Positions 50,222-58,429 of a DNA stretch of 64,000 nt are shown in pieces. Position 1 is the first letter of the stretch; each line of letters starts with the position of its first letter. Origin of the DNA: Vannielia litorea (GTDB lineage: Bacteria; Pseudomonadota; Alphaproteobacteria; Rhodobacterales; Rhodobacteraceae); assembly GCF_019801175.1 (NCBI RefSeq), contig NZ_JAHVJR010000001.1, positions 1,054,001-1,118,000 on the forward strand. The letters are read 5' to 3'. A program made the translations under genes and the position numbers. The notes under the pieces are model-generated. The model did not search any database. It was not told the origin of the DNA and was given only the letters and a program-made list of their open reading frames with translations.

Positions 50222-51448
50222 TCACTCCTTGACGCCGTGCTTTTCGATCCACTCTTCGGTGAGCTTGGTCATCCACGAGGGGTGTGGCTCGGGCTGGGCC
50301 TTGCCAAGCTCGGCGGGCGACAGGGTGGCGACGCCCAGATCGAGTGCCTCGAAGGCGGCGCGGTCTGCCTCCGGCAGCTTGTCCATCGACAGGACGGTGC
50401 CATAGCCCAGCACCTCCGGGTCCTGCGCGCGAACCTGCGCCTCGGGCGACATCAGGAAGTTGGCCACCACCATCGCGCCGGACTTGACCGAGGAATTGTA
50501 GGGGATCGCCACGAAGCTCGCGTTGCCGATGGTGCCGCTCTCCAGCACGTAGGTGCGGGCGGTGGGGGGCAACTCGTTGTTGGCAATCGCCGTGGAGGCC
50601 TCGCCGGGGGAGAAGGAGATCGCGATATCCACCTCGCCATCGGCGATGAGCTGAAGCTGGCGCGGGCCGGTCTGCGGGTAGGCGCGGCCTTGGCGCCAGA
50701 GGTTTGGCGTGAGTTCATCGATGAAGGACCAGAGCGCCTCGGTGCTGGCGGCGTAGTCGTCTGCGGCCTCGACCGGCTCGGAGAGCGCCGGGTCACCCCC
50801 GTTCAGGTCGATCAGCGCCTGCTTCAGGAAGGTTGAGCCGAGGAAGTCAGGCGGCTGGGGGAAGGTGAAGCGGCCGGGGTTGGCCTTGGCCCATTCGAGC
50901 AGCGCGGGTATCGAGCGGGGCGGTTCGGGCAGGCTGGCCTCGTCGTAGATGAAGACCACCTGCGCCATCGCCCAAGGCGCCTCATAGCCCTCGACCGGCA
51001 GGGTGAAGTCGGTCTGCACATCCTTGTTCTCGACATCGACGTACTGCCAGTTGGGCAGGGCCTCGGCGAAGGGGCCGAAGAGCAGGTTCTGGCCCTTCAT
51101 CGCGGCGAAGTTCGGACCGTTGATCCAGATCATGTCGACCGCGCCGCCCTCGTTCTGCCCGGCCTGCTGCTCGGCGAGAACGCGGGAGACGGCATCGGCG
51201 GTGTCCGAGAGCTTCACATGCTCCAGTGTGACGCCATACTCCTCCTTCACCCGGCTGCCGACCCAGTCGATGAAGGCGTTCGTGGTGGTCGAGCCGCCCC
51301 ATGCGTTCCAATACACCGTCTGGCCCTCGGCGGCCTCGAGCACGGCCTGCCACTCTTCGGCGGAGAGGCCATCGGAGAGGCTCTCCGGGTCCGGCCCGGC
51401 AAGGGCAGGGGTGGCCAGCAGGGTGGCGAATGCGAGGGCGTATTTCAT
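50222..51448 (-). CDS. ynjB: ABC transporter substrate-binding protein, YnjB-like
   Basis: A 408-residue periplasmic binding protein: signal peptide MKYALAFATLLATPALA, then a group-D-like fold with YWNAWGGSTTTNAFIDW and DMIWINGPNFAAMK, which match the YnjB (COG4134) family rather than thiamine-binding ThiB. The ligand is unknown. The open frame extends up to 51991, but the signal peptide fixes the start at 51448. It overlaps the upstream CDP-alcohol gene by four bases, so the operon is tightly coupled. Confidence 0.82.
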   Translation of the reverse strand: MKYALAFATLLATPALAGPDPESLSDGLSAEEWQAVLEAAEGQTVYWNAWGGSTTTNAFIDWVGSRVKEEYGVTLEHVKLSDTADAVSRVLAEQQAGQNEGGAVDMIWINGPNFAAMKGQNLLFGPFAEALPNWQYVDVENKDVQTDFTLPVEGYEAPWAMAQVVFIYDEASLPEPPRSIPALLEWAKANPGRFTFPQPPDFLGSTFLKQALIDLNGGDPALSEPVEAADDYAASTEALWSFIDELTPNLWRQGRAYPQTGPRQLQLIADGEVDIAISFSPGEASTAIANNELPPTARTYVLESGTIGNASFVAIPYNSSVKSGAMVVANFLMSPEAQVRAQDPEVLGYGTVLSMDKLPEADRAAFEALDLGVATLSPAELGKAQPEPHPSWMTKLTEEWIEKHGVKE

Positions 51449-52083
51449 TGGGTCTCCTCCCCGGAGAAGGTCTGGCGGGCGAGTAGCACCCGGCTGATGG
51501 CAGTAACGAGGCACAGGCCGCCGAAGGCCCATGCCAGTGGGGTGAACAGGTGCGGCAGCAGGCAGAGGGCGCAGAAGAACACGATGGTCTCGGTGCCCTC
51601 CAGCAGGCCGCCGGTGAAGTAGAGCGTTTTCGCGCCGCGCGAGGTGGTCTGCATCTTGGCGCGTTCGGCCAGCACCGCGTAGCCGAGGAAGGTGGAGCCG
51701 TTGATGTAGAATGTGGCCAGCAGGAAGGCACCTGCGGCACCGTTCTGCGCCGGGTCGGCCAGCACGAAGGCCAGCGGGATGGCGGCGTAGAAGGCGAAAT
51801 CGGCGCAGATGTCGAGGTAGCCGCCAAAGTCTGTTTTCGTGGTGGCGCGGGCCACGGCGCCATCCAACCCGTCTGCGATGCGGGAGGCGAGGAGGAAGGC
51901 CAGTGCAATCAGCGGCCACCCGGTCCAGATCAGCCCGGCGGCGAGCAGCCCGAGGGCGAGCCCCGCCAGCGTAACATGGTCGGCCTGCCAACCACGGGCG
52001 GCCAGAGCCGTGCCCGCCCGGTTCAGCGGCTTATCGATCAGTCTGCGCGCGACGCCGTCGAGCATGTCAAAAGCCATCCCCAT
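51445..52083 (-). CDS. ynjF: CDP-alcohol phosphatidyltransferase, YnjF-like
   Basis: A 212-residue membrane enzyme of the CDP-alcohol phosphotransferase class. The motif reads DGLDGAVAR followed by seven residues, then GGYLDICAD; the usual spacing has eight residues between AR and G, so it is one short. About five membrane segments. It first in the operon, with the ABC genes downstream; the same association exists in the E. coli ynj cluster. The acceptor alcohol is unknown. Confidence 0.8.
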   Translation of the reverse strand: MGMAFDMLDGVARRLIDKPLNRAGTALAARGWQADHVTLAGLALGLLAAGLIWTGWPLIALAFLLASRIADGLDGAVARATTKTDFGGYLDICADFAFYAAIPLAFVLADPAQNGAAGAFLLATFYINGSTFLGYAVLAERAKMQTTSRGAKTLYFTGGLLEGTETIVFFCALCLLPHLFTPLAWAFGGLCLVTAISRVLLARQTFSGEETQ

Positions 52084-52175
52084 GGTTTCAGGGGGTTATG
52101 GCGTGATGATCCGTCACCTGACAACCGGCTGTAACAGCGCGTGACGTGTTTGTGAGACGCTCGGAGCCCGGCGCG

Positions 52176-53057
52176 CTACCACTTGCCCGAAGCGCCACCG
52201 CCCGAAGAGGAGCCACCGCCGAAGGAGCCGGACGAACTGGAGGAGGATTTGGTGATCCTCGAAATGGTGTAGGCAGAAACGGCGCTATAGCCGCAGGCGG
52301 CGCAGGTAATGGTCTTTTCTCCGGTGCCGGTGGAACTACGGGTGGCGCTTTGAATGGTCCGCTTTGACACGTCCACCTGACCCTTCTGCCCGCATTGCGG
52401 GCAGGCGCGGAACTTCTTGGCGATCCTGCCGCCAAAGGCGATGGCGCCGACGAAGACGGCAAAGAAGCCGCCCATGATCCAGCCGAGTATGCCGAGCCCG
52501 CCTTCGCCGCCCGAGACCTTGGGCGGCTCGGTGCCTGCCGCGAAGGGGCGAGCGATGGTTTCGATAACGGCTTGCGTGCCGGTCATGATGCCATCGGCGT
52601 AGCGATCTTCACGGAAGGCGGGCAGAAACTGGCTGTCGATCACCTGAGCGGCGGTCTCGTCAAAGGCGGCCGGAAAGCCCGAGCCCAGCTCGATCCGCAT
52701 TTCGCGGTCGGCGCGGGCCACCAGAACGAGGATGCCATTGTTGGTTTCGGCATTGCCGATGCCCCACTGGTTGAACAGCGCGGTCGCGAATTCTTCGATG
52801 GTTCCGTAATGGCCGTAATCGGCGGTGGAGAAGATTGTGAGCACCGTGGCTTCTACCCCGGTCTCCTCGCGCAGCTTGGTCAGCGCAGCGGTCAGCTCTG
52901 CCTCCCGGTCGGCGGGCAGAAGACCGGCGTAATCGTTCACATAGGGGGTCTCGTAGTCGGGAAATTCCTGTGCCCCGGCGAGCGCGGGGAGAAAGGTGAG
53001 GGCCAGGACGGCCATGAGAAAGGCGGCGGGGCGAAATGCGCGGATCGAAAATGTCAT
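52176..53057 (-). CDS. TPM domain protein with zinc ribbon and Ser/Gly tail
   Basis: A 293-residue membrane-anchored protein: signal peptide ending near ALAGAQE, a TPM (TLP18.3/Psb32/MOLO-1) domain at about 30-175 (VNDYAGLLPADRE, NNGILVLVARADREMRIELG), one membrane segment near 190-210, then Cys pairs CPQCG and CAACG forming a zinc ribbon, and a Ser/Gly-rich end. TPM domains act as phosphatases or assembly factors in other organisms. ATG 53057 is chosen because it opens the signal peptide. Confidence 0.78.
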   Translation of the reverse strand: MTFSIRAFRPAAFLMAVLALTFLPALAGAQEFPDYETPYVNDYAGLLPADREAELTAALTKLREETGVEATVLTIFSTADYGHYGTIEEFATALFNQWGIGNAETNNGILVLVARADREMRIELGSGFPAAFDETAAQVIDSQFLPAFREDRYADGIMTGTQAVIETIARPFAAGTEPPKVSGGEGGLGILGWIMGGFFAVFVGAIAFGGRIAKKFRACPQCGQKGQVDVSKRTIQSATRSSTGTGEKTITCAACGYSAVSAYTISRITKSSSSSSGSFGGGSSSGGGASGKW

Positions 53058-53099
53058 GGCCGAGATTTGGCCATGCGCCGGACGATCTGGCAAGGGGAT

Positions 53100-53453
53100 T
53101 CAGGGCGTGAAGGGGGCCAGCGCGGCCTGTGCCTTCTTGGTCAGTCCTGAGCGGATGAGGGCATAGCTGGTGCGCAACCGTTCCTCTACCTCGGCGTCTT
53201 CCACAAGCCCCCAAGGGAGCAGGAGCCAGCTGCGGTGAAAATAGGGGGCCTTCTCGCCGCGCCCGGCCTCGATCACCAGTTGCGCGGTTTCGATGCTGTC
53301 GGTCTTAACACTCACGCCCCGATTCATCGCGCCGATGCAGGCGAACATCTTGCCGCCCACTTTCCAGGCATCATGCCCGCCGCCCCAAGGGTCCGAGACC
53401 TCGGCCCCGGGAAAGGCCTTGCAGATCGCATTCACACCGGCTCGGTCCATCAT
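53100..53453 (-). CDS. MmcQ/YjbR family DNA-binding-like protein
   Basis: A 117-residue CyaY-like-fold protein of the MmcQ/YjbR family: PGAEVSDPWGGGHDAWKVGGKMFACIG and the C-terminal RSWLLLPWGLVEDAEVEERLRTSYALIR are family signatures. Function unknown; DNA binding has been proposed for the family. It is 42 bases upstream of the TPM gene on the same strand. Confidence 0.82.
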   Translation of the reverse strand: MMDRAGVNAICKAFPGAEVSDPWGGGHDAWKVGGKMFACIGAMNRGVSVKTDSIETAQLVIEAGRGEKAPYFHRSWLLLPWGLVEDAEVEERLRTSYALIRSGLTKKAQAALAPFTP

Positions 53454-53484
53454 GCCCTCCTGTGCATGTTCGCATTGAAGTGGG

Positions 53485-54321
53485 TCATCCCCGGCCCGTC
53501 CCGCTTGGTGCCCCGCGGTCGATCAGATCCTGCACTTGGTCTCCGGCGATGGATTGCGCCAGCGGGGAGAAATCGCCCTTGGTGAGCATCGCCTCTGCGG
53601 CATCAAAGATCACCCGGTGCGTGGCCCGCGCCAAGGCCGAGCCGAGCGAGATACGCGCCACCCCTGCGGCGGCGAAATCGGCGAGCGTGGCGGCGGTAAA
53701 GGCCCCGGCGGCCAACGCGTTCACCGGCTTTTTCGTGGCGGCGCAGATGCGCGCGAGGTCAGCCATGCTGGGCGGCAGGGGCACGTAAAGCCCATCTGCC
53801 CCGGCCTTGTCGAAGGCCTGCACGCGGGTCAGCGCCTCCTCCATGCCGTAGAGGCCGTTCATCACGCCATCGGCGCGGGCGACGAAAAAGAAATCCCGCC
53901 CGAGGGACTGTGCCGCATAGGCGCCTGCGCGCATCCGTTCGGTGGCGAGCTCCAGCGGGTAGGGGCGGTTGTCGGTGTAGCAGATGTCTTCGACGCAGAT
54001 CCCGGCGAGGCCGATCTCTCCGGCGAGACGAACGGTCTCTGCCACCGTGTCCGGGTCGTCGCCAAAGCCGTTCTCGAAATCGCCCTGCACAGGCAGGGCG
54101 GTTGCGGCGACGATCTCTTCGGCATGGGCCAGCGCATCATCGCGGCTGATAGTGCCCATGTCGCGGCTGCCCTGCACGAAGGCGAGCGCGGCGGAGGAGG
54201 TGGCCAGCGCCTTGGTGCCCATCCCGGCCAGCATCCGGGCCGAGCCGACATCCCAGACATTGGCGAGGATGAAAGGGTCACCCGGCACATGCAGGGCGCG
54301 GTAGTTTTCGAACTTGTCCAT
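53485..54321 (-). CDS. Isocitrate lyase / PEP mutase superfamily protein
   Basis: A 278-residue (beta/alpha)8 protein of the ICL/PEPM superfamily: PFILANVWDVGSARMLAGMG at the start, DFENGFGDDP with the metal Asp/Glu residues, GICVEDICYTDNRP and FVARADG. The KKCGH-type catalytic Cys loop of isocitrate lyase is absent, so PEP mutase-, oxaloacetase- or carboxyvinyl-type chemistry is more likely. Start ATG 54321 (DKFENYRALH) fits the family; the frame continues to 54372 without similarity. Confidence 0.78.
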   Translation of the reverse strand: MDKFENYRALHVPGDPFILANVWDVGSARMLAGMGTKALATSSAALAFVQGSRDMGTISRDDALAHAEEIVAATALPVQGDFENGFGDDPDTVAETVRLAGEIGLAGICVEDICYTDNRPYPLELATERMRAGAYAAQSLGRDFFFVARADGVMNGLYGMEEALTRVQAFDKAGADGLYVPLPPSMADLARICAATKKPVNALAAGAFTAATLADFAAAGVARISLGSALARATHRVIFDAAEAMLTKGDFSPLAQSIAGDQVQDLIDRGAPSGTGRG

Positions 54322-54412
54322 GTCACTCTCCCTCACTGAAGGCAGGCTGGCCCGTGGCGGCCCGCAGCACAAGAGGCTTGGCAGGGGCAGGGCGGGCTGC
54401 TACTGACAGTTC

Positions 54413-54457
54413 ATGACCCGCGCCGCGACCATCATCATTTGCTGCATTACCTGCTGA
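54413..54457 (+). CDS. Cysteine-rich leader peptide upstream of cysS
   Basis: A 14-codon ORF, MTRAATIIICCITC, ending 78 bases before cysS. Three of the last five codons are TGC (Cys), preceded by Ile codons. A ribosome short of charged tRNA-Cys would stall at the adjacent Cys codons. A CGCGGGC / GCCCGCG pair downstream (54467-54515) could be one of the alternative stems, and it approaches the cysS ribosome binding site. Its ribosome binding site is weak. Too short for gene finders and seen only by reading the leader. Confidence 0.6.
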   Translation: MTRAATIIICCITC

Positions 54458-54466
54458 CATCAGTCA

Positions 54467-54515
54467 CGCGGGCCCGGTCTCTTTTCACGAAACGATGAAG
54501 TTGCTAAAGCCCGCG
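54467..54515 (+). promoter_or_regulatory. Possible RNA stem in the cysS leader
   Basis: CGCGGGC at 54467-54473 pairs perfectly with GCCCGCG at 54509-54515, 12 bases before the GAGGAG of cysS. An internal CGGGCCCG palindrome at the left arm gives a competing short fold. Confidence 0.4.
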
Positions 54516-54535
54516 GGGACGCCCGAGGAGCCTTC

Positions 54536-55900
54536 ATGGACATTCATCTTCACAACACGAAAACCCGGAAGAAAGAGCTTCTGACCCCTGTCATTCCGGG
54601 GCGGGTGGGCATGTATGTCTGCGGGCCGACGGTCTATGACCGGGCGCATATCGGCAACGCGCGTCCCGTGATCGTGTTCGATGTGCTCTACCGCCTGCTG
54701 CGCCATGCCTATGGGCCCGAGAACGTGACCTATGTGCGCAACTTCACCGACGTGGATGACAAGATCATCGCGCGGGCGGAGGAGAGCGGGCGGGAGATCG
54801 GGCAGATCACCGCCGAAACGACTGAGTGGTATCTGGAGGATATGGCGGCGGTTGGCGCGCTGGAGCCGAACGAGATGCCCCGCGCGACCGAGTGGATCGG
54901 CGCGATGGTGGAGATGATCGAGGGGCTGATTTCGGGCGGCCATGCCTATGCAGCGGAGGGGCATGTGCTGTTCCGGGTGCGGAGTTACGAGGCCTATGGC
55001 GCGCTTTCGGGCCGCTCGGTGGATGACATGATTGCCGGCGCTCGGGTCGAGGTGGCGCCCTACAAGGAAGACCCGATGGACTTTGTGCTCTGGAAGCCCG
55101 CGAAGGCCGGCGAGCCGGGGTGGGACTCGCCTTGGGGCAAGGGCCGGCCCGGCTGGCACATTGAGTGCTCGGCCATGGCGGATGCGCTGCTGGGGGAGTC
55201 CTTCGACATTCATGGCGGCGGCAATGACCTGATGTTCCCGCACCACGAGAATGAGATCGCGCAGTCGAAATGCGCCCACCCTGAGGGCGATTTTGCCCGG
55301 ATCTGGATGCACAACGAGATGCTTCAGGTAGAGGGCAAGAAGATGTCCAAGAGCCTTGGGAATTTCTTTACGGTCAGGGACTTGTTGGATCAGGGTGTGC
55401 CGGGCGAGGTGATCCGCTTCGTGTTTCTGGGGACGCATTATCGCAAGCCGATGGACTGGACGGAGAAGAAGCGGGGCGAGGCGGAGGCGACGCTGCGGAA
55501 GTGGCGGGCGCTGGTGGCGGGCGTTGAGCCGGGGGAGGTTCCGGGCGCGGTCGTTGATGCCTTGGCCGATGATTTGAACACACCGGGAGCGGTCGCCGAG
55601 ATGCACCGGCTTGCGGGCGAGGGCGACGCGGCGGGGCTGCTGGCGGCAGGCCGGATGATGGGGCTTCTGACAGAGGAACTGGCGGGCTGGGAGGCGGCGC
55701 CGGGTGTGGACCTGTCGCGCTTTGCAGAAAAGCTGGCAGCGCTGCGGGAGGCGGCGATGGAGAGCAAGGATTTCTCTGCCGTGGACACGATGAAAGCCGC
55801 GCTGATCGAGGCTGGGGTGGAGGTGAAGATGAGCAAGCAAGGCGTTGATTTGGAGGCGAAACCGGGATTCGATGCGAGCAAGCTGGAGGGGCTGGTATGA
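54536..55900 (+). CDS. cysS: Cysteinyl-tRNA synthetase
   Basis: Charges tRNA-Cys. The 454 residues carry the class I signatures: CGPTVYDRAHIGNARP with the first zinc Cys and the HIGH-like HIGN, the zinc ligands in WHIECSAMA and GGGNDLMFPHHENEIAQS, and KMSKSLGN (KMSKS). The DALR-type C-terminal domain is present. GAGGAG precedes the ATG. A Cys-rich leader ORF lies 78 bases upstream. cimA follows after a 184-base hairpin region. Confidence 0.97.
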   Translation: MDIHLHNTKTRKKELLTPVIPGRVGMYVCGPTVYDRAHIGNARPVIVFDVLYRLLRHAYGPENVTYVRNFTDVDDKIIARAEESGREIGQITAETTEWYLEDMAAVGALEPNEMPRATEWIGAMVEMIEGLISGGHAYAAEGHVLFRVRSYEAYGALSGRSVDDMIAGARVEVAPYKEDPMDFVLWKPAKAGEPGWDSPWGKGRPGWHIECSAMADALLGESFDIHGGGNDLMFPHHENEIAQSKCAHPEGDFARIWMHNEMLQVEGKKMSKSLGNFFTVRDLLDQGVPGEVIRFVFLGTHYRKPMDWTEKKRGEAEATLRKWRALVAGVEPGEVPGAVVDALADDLNTPGAVAEMHRLAGEGDAAGLLAAGRMMGLLTEELAGWEAAPGVDLSRFAEKLAALREAAMESKDFSAVDTMKAALIEAGVEVKMSKQGVDLEAKPGFDASKLEGLV

Positions 55901-56008
55901 CCGTTGAGTTACAGAGCGAGGCCAGCGCCCGGCCCGCGCGGGGCGCCTCTCAGCAAACGGTGCCGTTGCCGTTTCAAGCTCCGGCGCCGCGACGCCCCAC
56001 TTTGAAGA

Positions 56009-56059
56009 AGCGCCCGCCCCGTGGGGGGGCGGGTCGGGCGCTGGCCGCCGTTGGCGGCC
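56009..56059 (+). repeat. Two adjacent GC hairpins between cysS and cimA
   Basis: AGCGCCCG (56009) pairs with CGGGCGCT (56035) with an inner GC-rich stem; GGCCGCC-GTT-GGCGGCC follows at 56043-56059. No T-run. It shares the CCGCCCC/GGGGCGG core with the palindromic element at 62166-62335, which suggests a dispersed REP-like sequence. Confidence 0.5.
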
Positions 56060-56084
56060 GGGTACTCCGCGGGAGCGTTGCGCC

Positions 56085-57716
56085 ATGACCGAACGCCTCT
56101 TCCTCTACGACACCACCCTGCGCGACGGGCAGCAAACCCAAGGCGTTCAGTTTTCGCTCGACGAGAAGCAGGAGATCGCCTCGCTGCTCGACGGGCTCGG
56201 CGTCGACCATATCGAGGGCGGGTGGCCGGGGGCGAACCCGACGGACTCGGCTTTCTTTGAGGCCAAGCCGAAACTCCGCGCCACCTTCACAGCCTTCGGT
56301 ATGACCAAGCGGGTCGGGCGCAGCGCGGAGAATGACGAAGTGCTGGCGGGCGTGCTCAACGCAGGCACGCCCTCGGTTTGCCTTGTTGGCAAGACCCATG
56401 ACTTCCACGTCACCGACGCCCTCGAAATCACGCTCGAGGAAAACGTGGAGAACATCCGCGCCTCGGTGGCGCATATCGTGGCGCAGGGCCGCGAGGCCCT
56501 GTTTGATGCCGAGCATTTCTTCGATGGCTACAAGGCCAACCCTGAGTATGCGCTGAGCTGCCTCAAGGCTGCGCTCGACGCGGGTGCGCGCTGGGTCGTG
56601 CTCTGCGACACTAACGGGGGCACTTTGCCCCGAGAGATTTACGAAATCGTAAAGGCCGTGATCGACGGCGGCATTCCGGGCGACCATCTGGGCATCCACA
56701 CCCATAATGACACCGGAAATGCGGTGGCAGGCAGCCTTGCGGCGGTGGACGCGGGCGCACGGCAGATTCAGGGCACGCTGAACGGGCTGGGGGAGCGCTG
56801 CGGCAATGCGAGCCTGACCACGCTGATCCCGATCCTGCTGCTGAAGGAGCCGTACCGGAGCCAATACACGACCGGCGTGACGGCGGAGGGCCTTGCCCGG
56901 ATGACGCTGATCAGCCGCAAACTGGATGATATCCTCAACCGCGTGCCGATGCGGGCTGCGCCCTTTGTGGGGGCCTCGGCCTTTGCCCATAAGGCCGGGC
57001 TGCATGCCAGCGCGATCCTGAAGAACCCGGCGACCTATGAGCACATCGAACCGGAACTGGTGGGCAATGCGCGGGTCATCCCGATGAGCAACCAGGCCGG
57101 CACCTCGAACCTGCGCAAGCGTCTGGCGGAGGCCGGGCTAGAGGCGGAGAAGGATCAGCTGGCGGCGATCCTGAACACGATCAAGGAGCGGGAAAGCCAG
57201 GGATTCTCGTATGATACCGCGCAGGCCAGCTTCGAGATTCTGGCCCGCCGGGAGCTGGGGCTGCTGCCTGATTTCTTCGACGTGGAGCGCTACCGGGTGA
57301 TCTCTGAGCGCCGCCGCAATGCCAAGGGGCAGATCGTGGTGGAGAGCGAGGCGGTGGTGGCCGTGAGCCTGCCGGGGGGCGGGCTGACCACCAACTACTT
57401 CAAGAACGAGCACCCCGAGGAGATGCAGGACGCCGGGCCGGTTCATGCGCTGTGGAATGCGCTGATCGCCGATCTGGGGCCCTATGCGGGCCGTCTGGAG
57501 GGGATGCGGCTGGTGGACTTCAAGGTGCGTATCACCAACGGCGGCACCGAGGCTGTGACCCGCGTGATCATCGACAGCGAGGATGGCGCGGGGCGGCGCT
57601 GGAGCACGGTCGGGGTGAGCGCCAACATAGTGGACGCCAGCTTTGGCGCATTGATCGACGCGGTGACGTGGAAATTGGTGCAGACCGGATCGGAGCTACG
57701 TAAAGTAGGGGAATGA
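56085..57716 (+). CDS. cimA: Citramalate synthase
   Basis: Condenses pyruvate and acetyl-CoA to (R)-citramalate, a threonine-independent route to isoleucine. The 543 residues start LFLYDTTLRDGQQTQGVQFS (HMGL-like barrel with the DTTLRDG metal/substrate motif), include IHTHNDTGNAVA and GTLNGLGERCGNASL, and end in the LeuA-type allosteric dimer domain (about 400-540, SANIVDASFGALIDAV). This is the COG0119 CimA group rather than 2-isopropylmalate synthase. It overlaps the next gene by four bases. Confidence 0.9.
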   Translation: MTERLFLYDTTLRDGQQTQGVQFSLDEKQEIASLLDGLGVDHIEGGWPGANPTDSAFFEAKPKLRATFTAFGMTKRVGRSAENDEVLAGVLNAGTPSVCLVGKTHDFHVTDALEITLEENVENIRASVAHIVAQGREALFDAEHFFDGYKANPEYALSCLKAALDAGARWVVLCDTNGGTLPREIYEIVKAVIDGGIPGDHLGIHTHNDTGNAVAGSLAAVDAGARQIQGTLNGLGERCGNASLTTLIPILLLKEPYRSQYTTGVTAEGLARMTLISRKLDDILNRVPMRAAPFVGASAFAHKAGLHASAILKNPATYEHIEPELVGNARVIPMSNQAGTSNLRKRLAEAGLEAEKDQLAAILNTIKERESQGFSYDTAQASFEILARRELGLLPDFFDVERYRVISERRRNAKGQIVVESEAVVAVSLPGGGLTTNYFKNEHPEEMQDAGPVHALWNALIADLGPYAGRLEGMRLVDFKVRITNGGTEAVTRVIIDSEDGAGRRWSTVGVSANIVDASFGALIDAVTWKLVQTGSELRKVGE

Positions 57717-58429
57717 GCGCATTTCTTGAGCTGTTCTCGGCAGTGCCTCGGCAGGGGCCGGGGTTGGCCAAGGATGTCGCCTGGGCGGTGGCTCAGGCGG
57801 GCAGTGAGGGCGCCCTCAGCGTCTGCGATGCGGGCTGCGGGAATGGCGGCGACACGGCGGCGCTGCTGGCGGCGATGCCGGAGGCGCAGGTGGTGGCTTG
57901 CGACAAGGATGCGACCCTGCTGAAGGCTGCTGGCGCACGGCATTTTGGCGTTCCGCGACTGCGGGTCGGCACCGGAGACCTCGCTGCGCTGGAGGTACTG
58001 CCCGAGGCGCCGTTCGACTTTATCTGGTGCGCAGGAGCGATCTATTTTCTGGGCACGGTCAAAGGGTTGCGCGGCTTTCGTAAAGCACTGAAGCCGGGCG
58101 GGGTTGTGGCTTTTTCGGCGCCGGTCTACTTCAGCCCTCCGTCGCCGGAGGCGCGGGGCTTCTGGATGGACGTCCCGGTGCCTGACGAGGCGGGATTGCG
58201 GGCACAGGTGGCTGAGGCGGGCTATGAGTTGATCGCCGACAGGCCGCTCAGCAACGCGGCATGGGCGGCGCTCTACGCGCCGCTGAAGGAAGAGATCTCC
58301 CGGCGCAGGGCCGAGGGGGCGAGTGCCGAGATGGAGGGCGTCATGGCGGCGATGGAGCAGGAAATGGCGCTCTGGGCGCGGGTGAAGCGGGAAACCGGCT
58401 ATCAGCTGGTCGTGGCGCGGCTGGCATGA
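57713..58429 (+). CDS. Class I SAM-dependent methyltransferase
   Basis: A 238-residue methyltransferase: SVCDAGCGNGGDTAALLAAMP is motif I (SAM-binding GxGxG-like), VVACDKDATLL motif II and FDFIWCAGAIYFLG the post-I/IV region. It resembles UbiE-type small-molecule methyltransferases; substrate unknown. It starts in an ATGA overlap with cimA and ends in an ATGA overlap with the next gene, a three-gene coupled unit. Confidence 0.82.
   Translation: MSAFLELFSAVPRQGPGLAKDVAWAVAQAGSEGALSVCDAGCGNGGDTAALLAAMPEAQVVACDKDATLLKAAGARHFGVPRLRVGTGDLAALEVLPEAPFDFIWCAGAIYFLGTVKGLRGFRKALKPGGVVAFSAPVYFSPPSPEARGFWMDVPVPDEAGLRAQVAEAGYELIADRPLSNAAWAALYAPLKEEISRRRAEGASAEMEGVMAAMEQEMALWARVKRETGYQLVVARLA

Noticed and set aside
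55897..56088. 63-codon ORF starting in an ATGA overlap with cysS
   Set aside because: The overlap is attractive, but the protein is Pro/Arg low complexity, is made from the hairpin DNA and runs over the cimA start.
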